Assembly: GCA_963764955.1 (NCBI GenBank)
Contig: CAVXVE010000020.1
Coordinates: forward strand, 1-64,000
Length of the DNA stretch: 64,000 nucleotides
Direction: 5' to 3'
Origin: Roseiarcus sp963764955
Lineage (GTDB): Bacteria > Pseudomonadota > Alphaproteobacteria > Rhizobiales > Beijerinckiaceae
Made by a program: the position numbers and the translations under genes. The notes under the pieces are model-generated. The model worked only from the letters and a program-made list of their open reading frames with translations. It did not search any database and had not been told where the DNA came from. Shown piece after piece: positions 26,635-35,127 of this stretch (positions are counted from its first letter, which is position 1; each line of letters starts with the position of its first letter).

Positions 26635-26919
26635 CTCTCCTCCCGGACCGGTGGCGCCCGCGCCTCGCTCAAGGCGCGGATCAACCCGTCGACTTCATAG
26701 TCCCTATGCCGCCGCAGGCGCAAACGGCATTAAAGATCGAAGCGCGGGCGCAAGGGCGAGCTCACAGGGCAGACCAGTCGGGTCGGCCAGAGTTCGGGCC
26801 TGAACGATCGGCCTCAACACCGATCACGAGAACGTGAACGCCGCTGCTTCATCCCAACCGGGACTGCGCCCGTAGCGCTTAAGGCGGGGCATGGCGCCTC
26901 GCCAGGCGAGGGCGGATCC
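26635..26919. other. divergent intergenic between ligK and PEP-CTERM gene
   Basis: Should contain the promoter of the ligKIABC operon on the minus strand. I see no clear -35/-10 pair or operator. Confidence 0.35.
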
Positions 26920-27504
26920 ATGAACCTTCGAAAATCGATCATCATCGCATCTGTCGAATTGTGCCTGGCGGCCGGGATGTGGACGGTCGCGGCGGCAGGC
27001 GCTGAAGCTGCGGTCGTACTCACGCGACCAGACGCGGACTTCAGCGCTGCGCCGTACACAATCAGCTTCGGGGCCGGAGCGACGACCTACACATTCACCG
27101 ATATCTACGATCCGTCCACCGATCCGCTGACTGTCGCCGCCGTATCCACAGGCGGGGACGCAATGGTGAATTCGTTTTTGGGCCAGCCGATCGCCTTTCA
27201 GGAGGGCGCCCTGATCGGCGCGACCGGCTATCGCTTTTCAGCGCTTCCCACCCCCACAGGCATACCCTACTCGATCGCCGAGGACAGCATCGGCCTGGCG
27301 TTTTCTCTGCCGGACGGGATCCACTACGGGTTTGTCACCACGCTCGGCCCCGAGGTGGTCCTGTACGGATACAACACCACCCCGGGCGGTTTTATCACCG
27401 TCGGCGTGCCAGAACCCGCGACGTGGATCATGTTCATTATTGGTGCGGGCGTATGCGGCGCCATGGCGCGCATCAGAGCGACAACTTCGCCAAGGCCTGC
27501 CTGA
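26920..27504 (+). CDS. PEP-CTERM sorting-domain protein
   Basis: A 194-residue exported protein: signal peptide (about 1-30, ending AGAEA), a Gly/Thr-rich beta-type middle without known domain, and a C-terminal PEP-CTERM signal: VPEPATWIMFIIGAGVCGAM (about 163-182) followed by a basic ARIR tail. Such proteins are cut and anchored by an exosortase (EpsH family) and usually belong to exopolysaccharide-linked surface layers. No exosortase is in the window. The passenger function is unknown. Confidence 0.82.
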   Translation: MNLRKSIIIASVELCLAAGMWTVAAAGAEAAVVLTRPDADFSAAPYTISFGAGATTYTFTDIYDPSTDPLTVAAVSTGGDAMVNSFLGQPIAFQEGALIGATGYRFSALPTPTGIPYSIAEDSIGLAFSLPDGIHYGFVTTLGPEVVLYGYNTTPGGFITVGVPEPATWIMFIIGAGVCGAMARIRATTSPRPA

Positions 27505-27596
27505 CTTCGAGACCTGCCTAAACTTAACGTCTAGTCCGGCGCCTTTCATCAAATCGAGAGCCTATAAGGTTCTAAGAGCGATTTAGCGCGCGCTGC

Positions 27597-27622
27597 AACA
27601 CTATTCGTTACTATAGTGTTTC
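27597..27622 (+). terminator. hairpin after PEP-CTERM gene
   Basis: Perfect 8-bp arms AACACTAT/ATAGTGTT with an 8-base loop, followed by TT; an AT-rich, intrinsic-terminator-like structure 92 bases after the stop codon. Confidence 0.5.
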
Positions 27623-27779
27623 CCCAGCGGGAAGACTTTGTAGCTTACAATTAAACGACTACGGGTAACGAAACTTCTGTCGGCCTAGCCCGTAATCCTT
27701 ATGCGGCCATTCCAAGTCCCATCGCAGCAGGGCCGGAATGGAGGAATGCGGGATCTTATCTTGTAATATGGAGGACGAA

Positions 27780-28748
27780 ATGGCCAGACAGATCAGTATA
27801 GATGGGGTGTCAAGCGATCGACGACCAGGAATCGAGAGCGGTCGTCGGCAGTTCCTGCGCAGCCTCGGGCTGGGAGCGGCCGGCGCTGCCGTATTGGGGA
27901 CGACCGCCACATTCTCGAGCGAAGCGAACGCCCAGGCGGTGACTGACGCCGCCATCCTGACGTTTGCGCTCAACCTCGAATATCTGGAGGCCGAATTCTA
28001 CCTCAGGGCGGCGACTGGCGCTGGATTGCCGCCGCAGGATATCGGCCCCAATCCAGGCCCGGTCACGGGCGGCGCCATGGTCAATTTCATGGGCAACGCC
28101 ACGGTCAAGGCCTACGCGACAGAGATCGCGCAAGAGGAACACAAACATGTTCAGTTCCTCCGAGCGGCGCTGATCGCCTTGACCGGGTCTGCGATCTCGC
28201 GCCCGGCCCTGGACCTTTCGTCCAGTTTCGCCGCGGCTGCTCTTATCGCCGGGCTTGGCACAGGTTTCAGTCCCTATGCTGACCCAAACAGCTTCCTGCT
28301 CGGGGCCTATATATTCGAGGATGTCGGGGTCACCGCCTATCACGGCGCGGCGCCGTTAATCGCCAACAAGGTCATTCTTGACAAGGCTGCCGGCATTTTG
28401 GCGGCCGAGGCCTATCATGCCGGAATCATTCGCGCGTCGCTCTTTGCTGGCGGTTTTGCGAGTCAAACCACCGCGATCTCGAACCTTCGCGCGTCCCTGG
28501 ACGGTACGATTCACACTCAGAATCAGGACGATTTCGGCGTCGGCACGACGGCCGCGCCGATGATCGCGAACCTCAGCAACGCGATGAACGGCTCGCTTCT
28601 CGGCGGCTTTCCGAGCAATTCGCCGCCCGGAAATAACGCCATCGCTTTCGATCGGACAACGCGACAGGTCCTCAATATCGTCTATGGCGGGGTCAATGCG
28701 ACGAGCGGCCTGTTCTTCCCGGCGGGACTGAACGGCCCGGTCCGGTAG
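27780..28748 (+). CDS. Tat-exported ferritin-like protein (Ferritin_2 / PCC13-62 type)
   Basis: A 322-residue protein. Start ATG 27780 is chosen because a GGAGG at 27770-27774 precedes it and it places twin arginines at R22-R23 (GRRQFLRSLGLGAAGAA), a Tat signal. The domain begins FALNLEYLEAEFYLRA and continues EIAQEEHKHVQFLRAAL, the paired E...EExxH pattern of ferritin-like four-helix bundles, with FEDVGVTAYHGAA and AAEAYHAGIIRASLF supplying further ligands. The family includes desiccation-related PCC13-62 proteins. Likely periplasmic metal/oxidative-stress role, not demonstrated. Confidence 0.85.
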   Translation: MARQISIDGVSSDRRPGIESGRRQFLRSLGLGAAGAAVLGTTATFSSEANAQAVTDAAILTFALNLEYLEAEFYLRAATGAGLPPQDIGPNPGPVTGGAMVNFMGNATVKAYATEIAQEEHKHVQFLRAALIALTGSAISRPALDLSSSFAAAALIAGLGTGFSPYADPNSFLLGAYIFEDVGVTAYHGAAPLIANKVILDKAAGILAAEAYHAGIIRASLFAGGFASQTTAISNLRASLDGTIHTQNQDDFGVGTTAAPMIANLSNAMNGSLLGGFPSNSPPGNNAIAFDRTTRQVLNIVYGGVNATSGLFFPAGLNGPVR

Positions 28749-28769
28749 GCTCGCCGCGAAACAGCGCAA

Positions 28770-28795
28770 AGCCGTCCCCAATGAAGGAGACGGCT
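28770..28795 (+). terminator. hairpin after first ferritin-like gene
   Basis: AGCCGTCcCC/GGaGACGGCT stem 22 bases after the stop codon, without a T-run. Confidence 0.5.
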
Positions 28796-28992
28796 TCCTC
28801 GGTACGGGGGTTGTCGTTCGGCAACTCCTCACCTGAAGAGATCAGAACTCCCTCCGTCGAAACCTGTCCAACCCCCGGAAATATGCGCCGGGACCGTAAC
28901 GCCGGGCCCAGCCAGAACGAACGAGGACACGTGGCGGTTTCTCGCCACGTCCGGCGCCGCCTTGCGGCGCTCCCCGTTGGAGGGTTGTTCCC

Positions 28993-29208
28993 ATGACCAG
29001 GATGTTCCTGCTTTCCGTCCCGCTGCTCACGTTCGGCGTTCTCTTCGCGCTTCCCGCCCAGGCGGAAGATACGATGATGAAGAAGGACGAGATGCACATG
29101 TCGAAGCCCGCGCATCACATGAAAAAAGACGCGATGATGCATAAGGACTCGATGCATAAGGATTCGATGAAGAAAGACACGATGATGAAGGACGACACGC
29201 AGAAGTAA
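28993..29208 (+). CDS. small exported pentapeptide MxKDx-repeat protein
   Basis: A 71-residue protein with a cleavable signal peptide (1-24, ending ALPAQA) and a mature region made of Met/Lys/Asp/His repeats: DTMMKKDEM, HHMKKDAMMH, KDSMHKDSMKKDTMMKDD. It matches the known MXKDX pentapeptide-repeat group of small periplasmic proteins of unknown function. The abundance of Met, His and Asp suggests metal (copper or iron) binding, which fits its place between two ferritin-like genes. A gtTGGAGGgttg ribosome-binding site precedes the ATG. Confidence 0.82.
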   Translation: MTRMFLLSVPLLTFGVLFALPAQAEDTMMKKDEMHMSKPAHHMKKDAMMHKDSMHKDSMKKDTMMKDDTQK

Positions 29209-30245
29209 CGCGGGGACCTGGCCACCCGCGCTTAATGCTGCGCAGGCGATCGCGGCATATCGGAACCCGACGCCGAAGGGACGGGCGCATGCGACGCGCT
29301 CGGTCGCCGCGCCTGGCGGCGCCTCGCGGGTTCAAAACGCAGTCGCCCCCTTACTTGGGTTAGGGTCGCTTTGGGCGGTAAGCGCGCCTACGAGGACCGC
29401 CGCGTGAAGGACCGGAGTCCGCGCCAAAGCCCGCATTCCACTGCAAGCGCGTAGGCTTCACCGCCCTGAGCAGACTTTCCGAATCTCGTGGGGCGAGCGC
29501 CCAGCGATCGGCACCACACTGGACGGAGTTCACCGCGCGACGGCCGTTCCCCGACGCTTCGAGCGCGTCGGGGCGCTATAGAACGACCCCGCTTGAGAAA
29601 AAACGAAAAAACATCAATACCGACCGGCCATATTGGCCGTTGTCGGTGGCGGCTTGGGCGAATGTTGTCGAATAAAAGTCGGCGAATGCGTGTTTAAGCG
29701 GACCGATACCAGATAGGCGCAAGATCTGCGCTCGAGAACGAAGCTAAAGTTTAAGCGGACCGATACCAGATAGGCGCAAGATCTGCGCTCGAGAACGAAG
29801 CTAAACTGTCATTAGTAGCGCAGCGGCGAGTGGGTTGCAACCGCCTGTTCAACTCTCGCAGTCATTGAAACGTCATGGTGGAAACACGTCATGCGTGGTC
29901 CAGAGCCGTTCCAATCTGCCTTGATGCCCGAAGGTTCCACTGACGCGTCCACGTATGTTCAAACGGATCTCGTCTCGAACACATCTGCGGGCTCGCCGAG
30001 GTGACCGACCTGAACCTCATCAACCCTGGGGCGTCTCGTTTCTCCCGGGGACTCAGCGTCGTCTGCACGACCGGTGCTTTGCGAAGTTGCGTATTGCCGA
30101 TGTCGAATCCGGAACATCGTCGCGCTCGGCCGGCGTGGGTTCGCAAGTTGACTGATGACGGCAGCGGCGTGAAGGCCCCGCCAGCTCTAGGCCTTCGAAT
30201 AGCAACGATCGGCTAATCAACTTAGCGATCCAAAAGGAGAAGACC
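29209..30245. other. 1-kb intergenic with tandem duplication
   Basis: No supported gene; short ORFs on both strands lack any recognisable composition. It holds the 57-bp tandem repeat (29692-29805) and, at the end, AAAGGAGAAGACC as the ribosome-binding site of the second ferritin-like gene. Confidence 0.5.
29692..29805. repeat. perfect 57-bp tandem duplication
   Basis: Two identical 57-base units (29692-29748 and 29749-29805). Each contains a near-palindrome GCGCA-AGATC-TGCGC. Absolute identity implies a recent duplication or an assembly artefact. Confidence 0.95.
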
Positions 30246-31391
30246 ATGAGCGATGTTTTGGATGAGACGCAAGCTGGAACAGATCGGCGCTCGTTCATCA
30301 AGAAAGGAATCGTAACCGCGGCCGGAGCGACCGTCGGCACCGGGTTGTTGACCGACATCTCGCCCGCAATCGCCAAAGATGGCGGGCTCAACAAGGGAGA
30401 CGCTGCAATTCTCCGGTTCCTGTCCGCGGTCGAACAAATCGAGCAGGACCTGTGGCTGCAATACGCCGAACTCGGCGGAGTCCAAACCACTCCCAGCGAA
30501 CTTCCTGGACTGCCCACCGGGGGCAGCGCGCCCTACACCGCCGCCCTGAACAACCTTGACGCGGACATGTCCCAGTATATCCACGACAATACTGAGGACG
30601 AGTTCAGCCACCACGCGTTCATCAACGCGTTCCTGGCGGCGAGGGGCGCGGACACAGTCGATCTGTCTCAGTTCGCCACTCTGCAGGGTAGTCAAGCGAC
30701 AGGGGCCAACAAGAGCAAGCGTCGGATCACGAATCTCATGCAGCTCACCGTGGACACCAGTTTTTGGACCCGGTATCGCAGCCGCACGAAGAACCCCGAC
30801 CTCGATCCCAACTTCGTGTTTCCCCAAGCGGTCCCGAGCTTGCACAATGGGAAGTTTCCAGCGATCCCGCGAACCGATGCCGACCTCTCGCCTCAGAACC
30901 ATATCCAAGCCATAGCCAATACGGCGGCGTTCCATTTTTGCTTCATCGAGCAGGGTGGCAGCAGCTTGTACCCAATACTGGCCCTGGGGGTGACCGATCG
31001 GGAGGTTCTGCAAATCCTGCTCAGCATCGGCCCAACCGAGACCACGCACTTTCAGACCTGGCACGACAAGGCGGGTAATGCGGTTTCAACTCCGCTGGGC
31101 CCACTGACCGATGGCGCGCTGTTCTTTCCGAACCTCAACGCTCCACCCTTCCCGGTAGGCTTTGTGTTAGAGGATTTTCAGACCAACCTCATCATGCCTG
31201 AGCCGTGTCCCTTCCTCGAGCAGAGGTTCCCGGCGGTGTCGATCATTCGCCCCACCTCGATTGAACAGGGAGGCGCGGTGGCTACCGTCAAGGCCTTCAC
31301 GGCTGACGGGCTCTTCATTGGCCAGTCGAGCGAATTCTTTCAAATGGTCAACGAGCTGGCGGAGGAAGCGGATAAGGCCGCGCAGCACTGA
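30246..31391 (+). CDS. Tat-exported ferritin-like protein, larger paralogue
   Basis: A 381-residue protein with a Tat signal (R14-R15, DRRSFIKKGIVTAAGATVG). The ferritin-like bundle is indicated by ILRFLSAVEQIEQDLWLQYA and DNTEDEFSHHAFINAFLAA, followed by AFHFCFIEQGGSSLYP and GPTETTHFQTWHDKAGNAV, each giving Glu/His metal ligands. It is longer than the first ferritin-like protein because of loops and a C-terminal extension. The neighbours suggest a shared periplasmic stress or metal role. It ends at a strong terminator. Confidence 0.78.
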   Translation: MSDVLDETQAGTDRRSFIKKGIVTAAGATVGTGLLTDISPAIAKDGGLNKGDAAILRFLSAVEQIEQDLWLQYAELGGVQTTPSELPGLPTGGSAPYTAALNNLDADMSQYIHDNTEDEFSHHAFINAFLAARGADTVDLSQFATLQGSQATGANKSKRRITNLMQLTVDTSFWTRYRSRTKNPDLDPNFVFPQAVPSLHNGKFPAIPRTDADLSPQNHIQAIANTAAFHFCFIEQGGSSLYPILALGVTDREVLQILLSIGPTETTHFQTWHDKAGNAVSTPLGPLTDGALFFPNLNAPPFPVGFVLEDFQTNLIMPEPCPFLEQRFPAVSIIRPTSIEQGGAVATVKAFTADGLFIGQSSEFFQMVNELAEEADKAAQH

Positions 31392-31416
31392 GACTTTTCA
31401 GACGAACTCGCGACCG

Positions 31417-31450
31417 AACCGGAAGGCGCTCGCCGAGAGCCTTCCGGTTT
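31417..31450 (+). terminator. intrinsic terminator after second ferritin-like gene
   Basis: Perfect 12-base arms AACCGGAAGGC(G...) against GCCTTCCGGTTT with an 11-base loop, 26 bases after the stop codon. Confidence 0.75.
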
Positions 31451-31793
31451 CGCCGCTCGTCCGATGCCCCTCCAAAATCCAGTCCGCCCCCTCGCCCACT
31501 AAGAGCGCTTACGAAGACACGTTCAAGATGTTGAGGCCAAGATCCCTTGGGTCGCGAGCATGGTCTGAACCAAGCGGCCAACCGGCGCCGAACGGCTCGC
31601 TTGGCTCGCAGACGATCTCGCCGGTAAAAGCGCACTCGACCCCCGATCATCGTGTTCGCGCATCGGTGATGGCGCAACCGACGCCTTCAGCCGAAGACCG
31701 CTTTCTGGCGCTTCTCGCCCGTTCGCAGGGCCGATCTTGAAGGGCAGCAAAGGGTCGAAACCGCTCAATCGATCCTGTTTCGGCCCTGTGGCG

Positions 31794-31808
31794 ATTTGTC
31801 AGACAAAT
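31794..31808. promoter_or_regulatory. perfect 15-bp palindrome, GntR/FadR-like operator
   Basis: ATTTGTCAGACAAAT: 7-base arms around a central A. The TTGTC-N-GACAA core resembles operators of FadR-subfamily GntR regulators. It lies four bases upstream of a promoter-like sequence, but no gene starts downstream on that strand. Confidence 0.5.
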
Positions 31809-31811
31809 GTC

Positions 31812-31840
31812 TTGTGTAAAGCAGAATATCATGCTATAGA
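31812..31840 (+). promoter_or_regulatory. weak rightward promoter next to the palindrome
   Basis: TTGTGT (31812-31817), 17-base spacer, TATAGA (31835-31840). Only partial matches to consensus; supported mainly by the adjacent operator-like palindrome. Confidence 0.3.
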
Positions 31841-31972
31841 TTTTCAATCCTCGGAAATACGACTTGACCTGCGCCTCAGGTTGAGGAGAGAGGGCGAAGG
31901 AAAAAAAGGGTGAGAGACGGGTTGGCCGGACCAGCGCTGCTGCAACCTGCGGGCGAACTGAGGAACGAGCCG

Positions 31973-32096
31973 GATTTTTTACTCCAACTGGCCGTAACTC
32001 ATTGAAAAGTCCCGATCCGAAAAAATAAACGCTAGTAAATTGGAGTCGATTTACTAGCGTTTAGGCGCGTTTACTGGCGTTTAGGCGCGTTTACTG
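31973..32096 (-). repeat. terminator module copy 2, downstream of ligJ
   Basis: Read on the minus strand from ligJ: four 10-bp iterons (a 20-bp unit at 32057-32076 repeated exactly at 32077-32096), a 15-bp perfect stem (32026-32040 with 32049-32063, 8-base loop), the T-run TTTATTTTTT, then the conserved trailing segment CGGGACTTTTCAATGAG, TTACGGCCAG and AAAAAATCC. The hairpin plus T-run is a textbook intrinsic terminator for ligJ. Nearly identical to copy 3, which lies in opposite orientation 26.5 kb away. Confidence 0.85.
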
Positions 32097-32148
32097 CAGA
32101 GCCGAATTCGCGCGACGGTTGTCTCGACGGCGTCGCCGGGCGCAGCAC

Positions 32149-33177
32149 TCATCGCCCTTGCGCCTTCAGCGCCTGGTCGAGGCGGGGGTAGACCCGCCGG
32201 GCGTTGCCCTCGTAGACCTTATGGCGGGCCTCGGGGCTCAGGTTTCCCGTCGCCTCGATGTAGCGCCTGGTGTCGTCATAGTGATGGCCGGTCTCGGGGT
32301 CGATCCCCCTCACCGCGCCAATCATCTCGCTGGCGAACAGGATGTTGTCCACGGGGATGACCTTGGTCAGAAGGTCGACGCCCGGCTGATGATAGACGCA
32401 GGTGTCGAAGTAGACGTTCCTGAGCAGCTGCTCGGTGAGCAGCGGCTTCTTCAGTTCCTGCGCAAGCCCGCGATAACGGCCCCAATGATAGGGCGCGGCG
32501 CCGCCGCCGTGCGGAACGACGAAGCGGAGGGTCGGGAAATCCTTGAACAGTTCTCCCTGAATGAACTGCATCACCGCCGTCGTGTCGGCGTTGATGTAAT
32601 GGGCGCCGGTGGTGTGGAAAGCGGGGTTGCAGCTGGTCGAGACATGCACCATCGCCGGGATGTCCCACTCGACCATCTTCTCGTAGATCGGCCACCAGGC
32701 CCGGTCGGTGAGCGGCGGGCTCGTCCAGTGGCCCCCGGACGGATCGGGGTTCAGATTGATGCCGACGAAGCCATAGTCCCGCACGCATTTCTCGAGTTCG
32801 GGGATGCAGGTCTTCGGGTCGACGCCGGGGCTCTGCGGCAGCATGGCCGCGCCGATGAAATGGTCGGGGAACAGTTTCGAGACGCGGAAGATGAGCTCGT
32901 TGCAGATCGCAGCCCAGGTGGAGCTTATGGCGAAATCGCCGATGTGATGGGCCATGAAGCTGGCGCGGGGGGAAAAGATGGTGAGATCCGAGCCGCGCTC
33001 CTTCATGAACCTGAGCTGGTTCGTCTCGATCAACTCGCGAAGCTCGTCGTCGCTGATCCTGAGCTCCGCGACCTTGGGCGCCTGGGCGGGGTCCTTGATG
33101 CCGGCGATCTGCCGGTTGCGCCACGCCTCAAGCGCCTTGGGAGCGGTCGTATAATGCCCGTGGCAATCGATGATCAT
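32149..33177 (-). CDS. ligJ: 4-oxalomesaconate hydratase
   Basis: A 342-residue amidohydrolase-superfamily hydratase that adds water to 4-oxalomesaconate, giving 4-carboxy-4-hydroxy-2-oxoadipate, the LigK substrate. The start MIIDCHGHYTTAP at 33177 carries metal ligands H6 and H8; DLTIFSPRASFMAHHIGD, FVGINLNPDPSGGHWTSPPL, VPHGGGAAPYHWGRYRGL and LFASEMIGAVRGIDP are characteristic. It completes the pathway encoded at 22.5-26.6 kb but lies 5.5 kb away, beyond the ferritin-like island. It follows the ModA-like gene by 19 bp in the same direction. Confidence 0.92.
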   Translation of the reverse strand: MIIDCHGHYTTAPKALEAWRNRQIAGIKDPAQAPKVAELRISDDELRELIETNQLRFMKERGSDLTIFSPRASFMAHHIGDFAISSTWAAICNELIFRVSKLFPDHFIGAAMLPQSPGVDPKTCIPELEKCVRDYGFVGINLNPDPSGGHWTSPPLTDRAWWPIYEKMVEWDIPAMVHVSTSCNPAFHTTGAHYINADTTAVMQFIQGELFKDFPTLRFVVPHGGGAAPYHWGRYRGLAQELKKPLLTEQLLRNVYFDTCVYHQPGVDLLTKVIPVDNILFASEMIGAVRGIDPETGHHYDDTRRYIEATGNLSPEARHKVYEGNARRVYPRLDQALKAQGR

Positions 33178-33196
33178 GCGCGCGTCTCTTTCGGAT

Positions 33197-33886
33197 TCAT
33201 GCGGGCTCCATGCCATGGCGACGTTTTGTGGGGCCGGTCTCCGCCGAGGCCAGAAAGGCGACGAGGGCGCGGGCGGCCTCAGGGTCCGACGATTTTACGG
33301 ATACGCCAGCCGAGAACACGGTCACGGCCTGAATCTCCGGCGGCAGGGGACCGACGACCTCGATCGCGGGTTGGCCGATGAGTTCGCTCAGTTGCTGAAA
33401 GCCGAGATCGGCGTCGCCATTCGCGACCAGAGAGGCCACCGGGACGCCGGGCGGCGCGACCAGCGCACGCGCCAGCACAGAGTCGGCAAAGCCCCACTTC
33501 TCGCACAAAGCCTTGAAGTGATCGCCGCTCGGCCCGGTCGAATAGCAAATTCTTCGCGCATTCAGCATGGCCTGTTTGACCGCCTGTTCGCTCTCGACGC
33601 TGGGCGCCTGGGCGCCCGACCGGACCGCGATCCCGATCTTGGAACGCGCGAAGTCCTTCACGCTGCCCTTGGCGAGATGGCCTTCCGCCTCCAGGCCCGC
33701 CATGACTTTGGACGCCAGGACGACAAGGTCCGTCGCCTCGTCCGCCCGCACCAGTTTCGCCGCTTCGACGCCGCCCATGGAGCGGATTTCAATAAAAATC
33801 CCGTTCTGCGCCTCATAGTCCCGAGCGAGGTCAGCCAGGATGCGCCGGGTCGCCATCGAGGACAGGCCGACGAGCCGCCCGCTCAT
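33197..33886 (-). CDS. ModA-like substrate-binding-fold protein without signal peptide
   Basis: A 229-residue protein of the type II periplasmic-binding fold (molybdate/SBP_bac_11 group): MGGVEAAKLVRADEATDLVVLA, IGIAVRSGAQAP, CYSTGPSGDHFKALCEKWG, GDADLGFQQLSELIG and VVGPLPPEIQAVTVFSAGV. It has no signal peptide, so it is probably cytoplasmic, and there is no ABC partner. It shares an operon with ligJ. Such signal-less members occur beside aromatic-degradation genes and might sense or bind an intermediate, but that is conjecture. Confidence 0.75.
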   Translation of the reverse strand: MSGRLVGLSSMATRRILADLARDYEAQNGIFIEIRSMGGVEAAKLVRADEATDLVVLASKVMAGLEAEGHLAKGSVKDFARSKIGIAVRSGAQAPSVESEQAVKQAMLNARRICYSTGPSGDHFKALCEKWGFADSVLARALVAPPGVPVASLVANGDADLGFQQLSELIGQPAIEVVGPLPPEIQAVTVFSAGVSVKSSDPEAARALVAFLASAETGPTKRRHGMEPA

Positions 33887-34149
33887 AGGATTGGACGCGG
33901 GGTCACGAGCGGGACGGCGGCGTTCGGAATAGCGCGTTCATTGAACTCGGTTCCCCCCTGGCGAGCGGCGAGCAAGTTCCGCTGCGCCGGATATTAGCGA
34001 AGGACGGCCGAGCCGCAAATGTCCAGTCCCAGGGCGAGCGAGGAAGGTGGCTCACGCGCCACATCGCGCATGAGCAGCGGCCAAGCCTCTGGCGCCTGCG
34101 CCTCCCGTTCATTACTGAGGCGCGACAAGCTTTCTTCAAGCGCGAGGAT
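33887..34149. other. divergent intergenic upstream of ligJ operon
   Basis: Separates the minus-strand ModA-like/ligJ unit from the + strand dehydrogenase. No gene or clear promoter boxes are identified; an open frame running into the dehydrogenase has no recognisable content. Confidence 0.35.
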
Positions 34150-35095
34150 ATGCTGGGCGAACCCATGCCGGACTCAACGATAAACTCGGGCTCCATCGCC
34201 TTTCTCGGCTTTGGCGAGGCGGCGCGCGCCTTCCTCGACGGCTGGCGAACCGATCCGGATTTCAAGGGGCGCATTTGCGCCTTCGACATCAAGACCGATT
34301 CGCCTGACGCGCAAGTTCGGACGGCGAAGCGCGCCGACTATGCGGCGGCGAAAGTGCTTGGCGCTTCGAGCGCGGCCGAGGCGGTCACCGGAGCGGAGGC
34401 GGTGTTCTCGGTCGTCACCGCCGACCAGGCGCACGAAGCGGCGGTGACGGCGCTGCCAGGTCTCGCGAGAGGAGCGTTGTTCTTCGATTGCAATTCCTGC
34501 GCGCCGCAGACCAAGGCGCGCACGGCTCGGGAGGTGGAAGCCGCGGGCGGACGCTATGTCGACGTCGCCGTGATGGCGGCGGTTCATCCGCGCCTGCACC
34601 GGACGCCCCTCTTGATTAGCGGCCCGCACGTCGAGGCCGCGGCGGCGGCTTTCGCGGCGCTCGGCATGTCGGCGAAGATCCACGAAGGCCCAGTCGGCGC
34701 CGCCTCGTCGGTCAAGATGATCCGCTCCGTCATGATGAAGGGGCTCGAGGCGCTGGTGTGCGAATGCGTGCTGGCCGGGCGGAAGGCGGGCGTTATCGAC
34801 ACCGTGCTCGATTCGCTCGACGACACCTATCCCGGCTTCAACTGGAAGGAGAAGTCGGCCTATATGCTCGAGCGGGTGATGACCCATGGAATCCAGGCGC
34901 GCCGCGGAAATGCGCGAAGTGGCGCTGACCGTCGATCTGCTCGGGCTCAAGGGCGAGATGTCGCGGGCCTCAGTCAGCTGGCAGCAGGCGATCGGCGAAC
35001 TCGGCTTGCGCTCGAGCGAAGCGGAGGCGGACGATTATGGCGCGCTCGCCGACCGGATCCTGGCCAAGCTCGACCCCGCCTCCGGCAAAGCCTGA
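34150..35095 (+). pseudogene. NAD(P)-dependent oxidoreductase with DUF1932 domain, one-base frameshift
   Basis: When joined about 314 residues. An N-terminal 6-phosphogluconate-dehydrogenase-like Rossmann domain (SIAFLGFGEAARAFLDGW) is followed by LFFDCNSCAPQTK, then VDVAVMAAVHPRLHRTPLLISG, SSVKMIRSVMMKGLEAL and, in the next frame, AAEMREVALTVDLLGLKGEM of DUF1932. A single extra base near 34893 causes the break. It belongs to the 3-hydroxyisobutyrate dehydrogenase-like group. Its place beside lig genes suggests a step in aromatic or oxo-acid metabolism. Met6 (34165) is an alternative start. Confidence 0.75.
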
Positions 35096-35127
35096 CCGAG
35101 ACGCAGAACGGTTCGCCAGCGGACATG

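Larger units (their letters stand above)
31451..32148. other. noncoding region with orphan operator and terminator module copy 2
   Basis: No gene is supported. It holds a 15-bp palindrome, a weak rightward promoter and, next to the ligJ 3' end, the hairpin/iteron repeat. Confidence 0.5.

Noticed and set aside
29692..29805. Possible CRISPR-like array
   Set aside because: Only two adjacent 57-bp units without spacers; no cas genes. The iterons at 32057-32096 also lack spacers.
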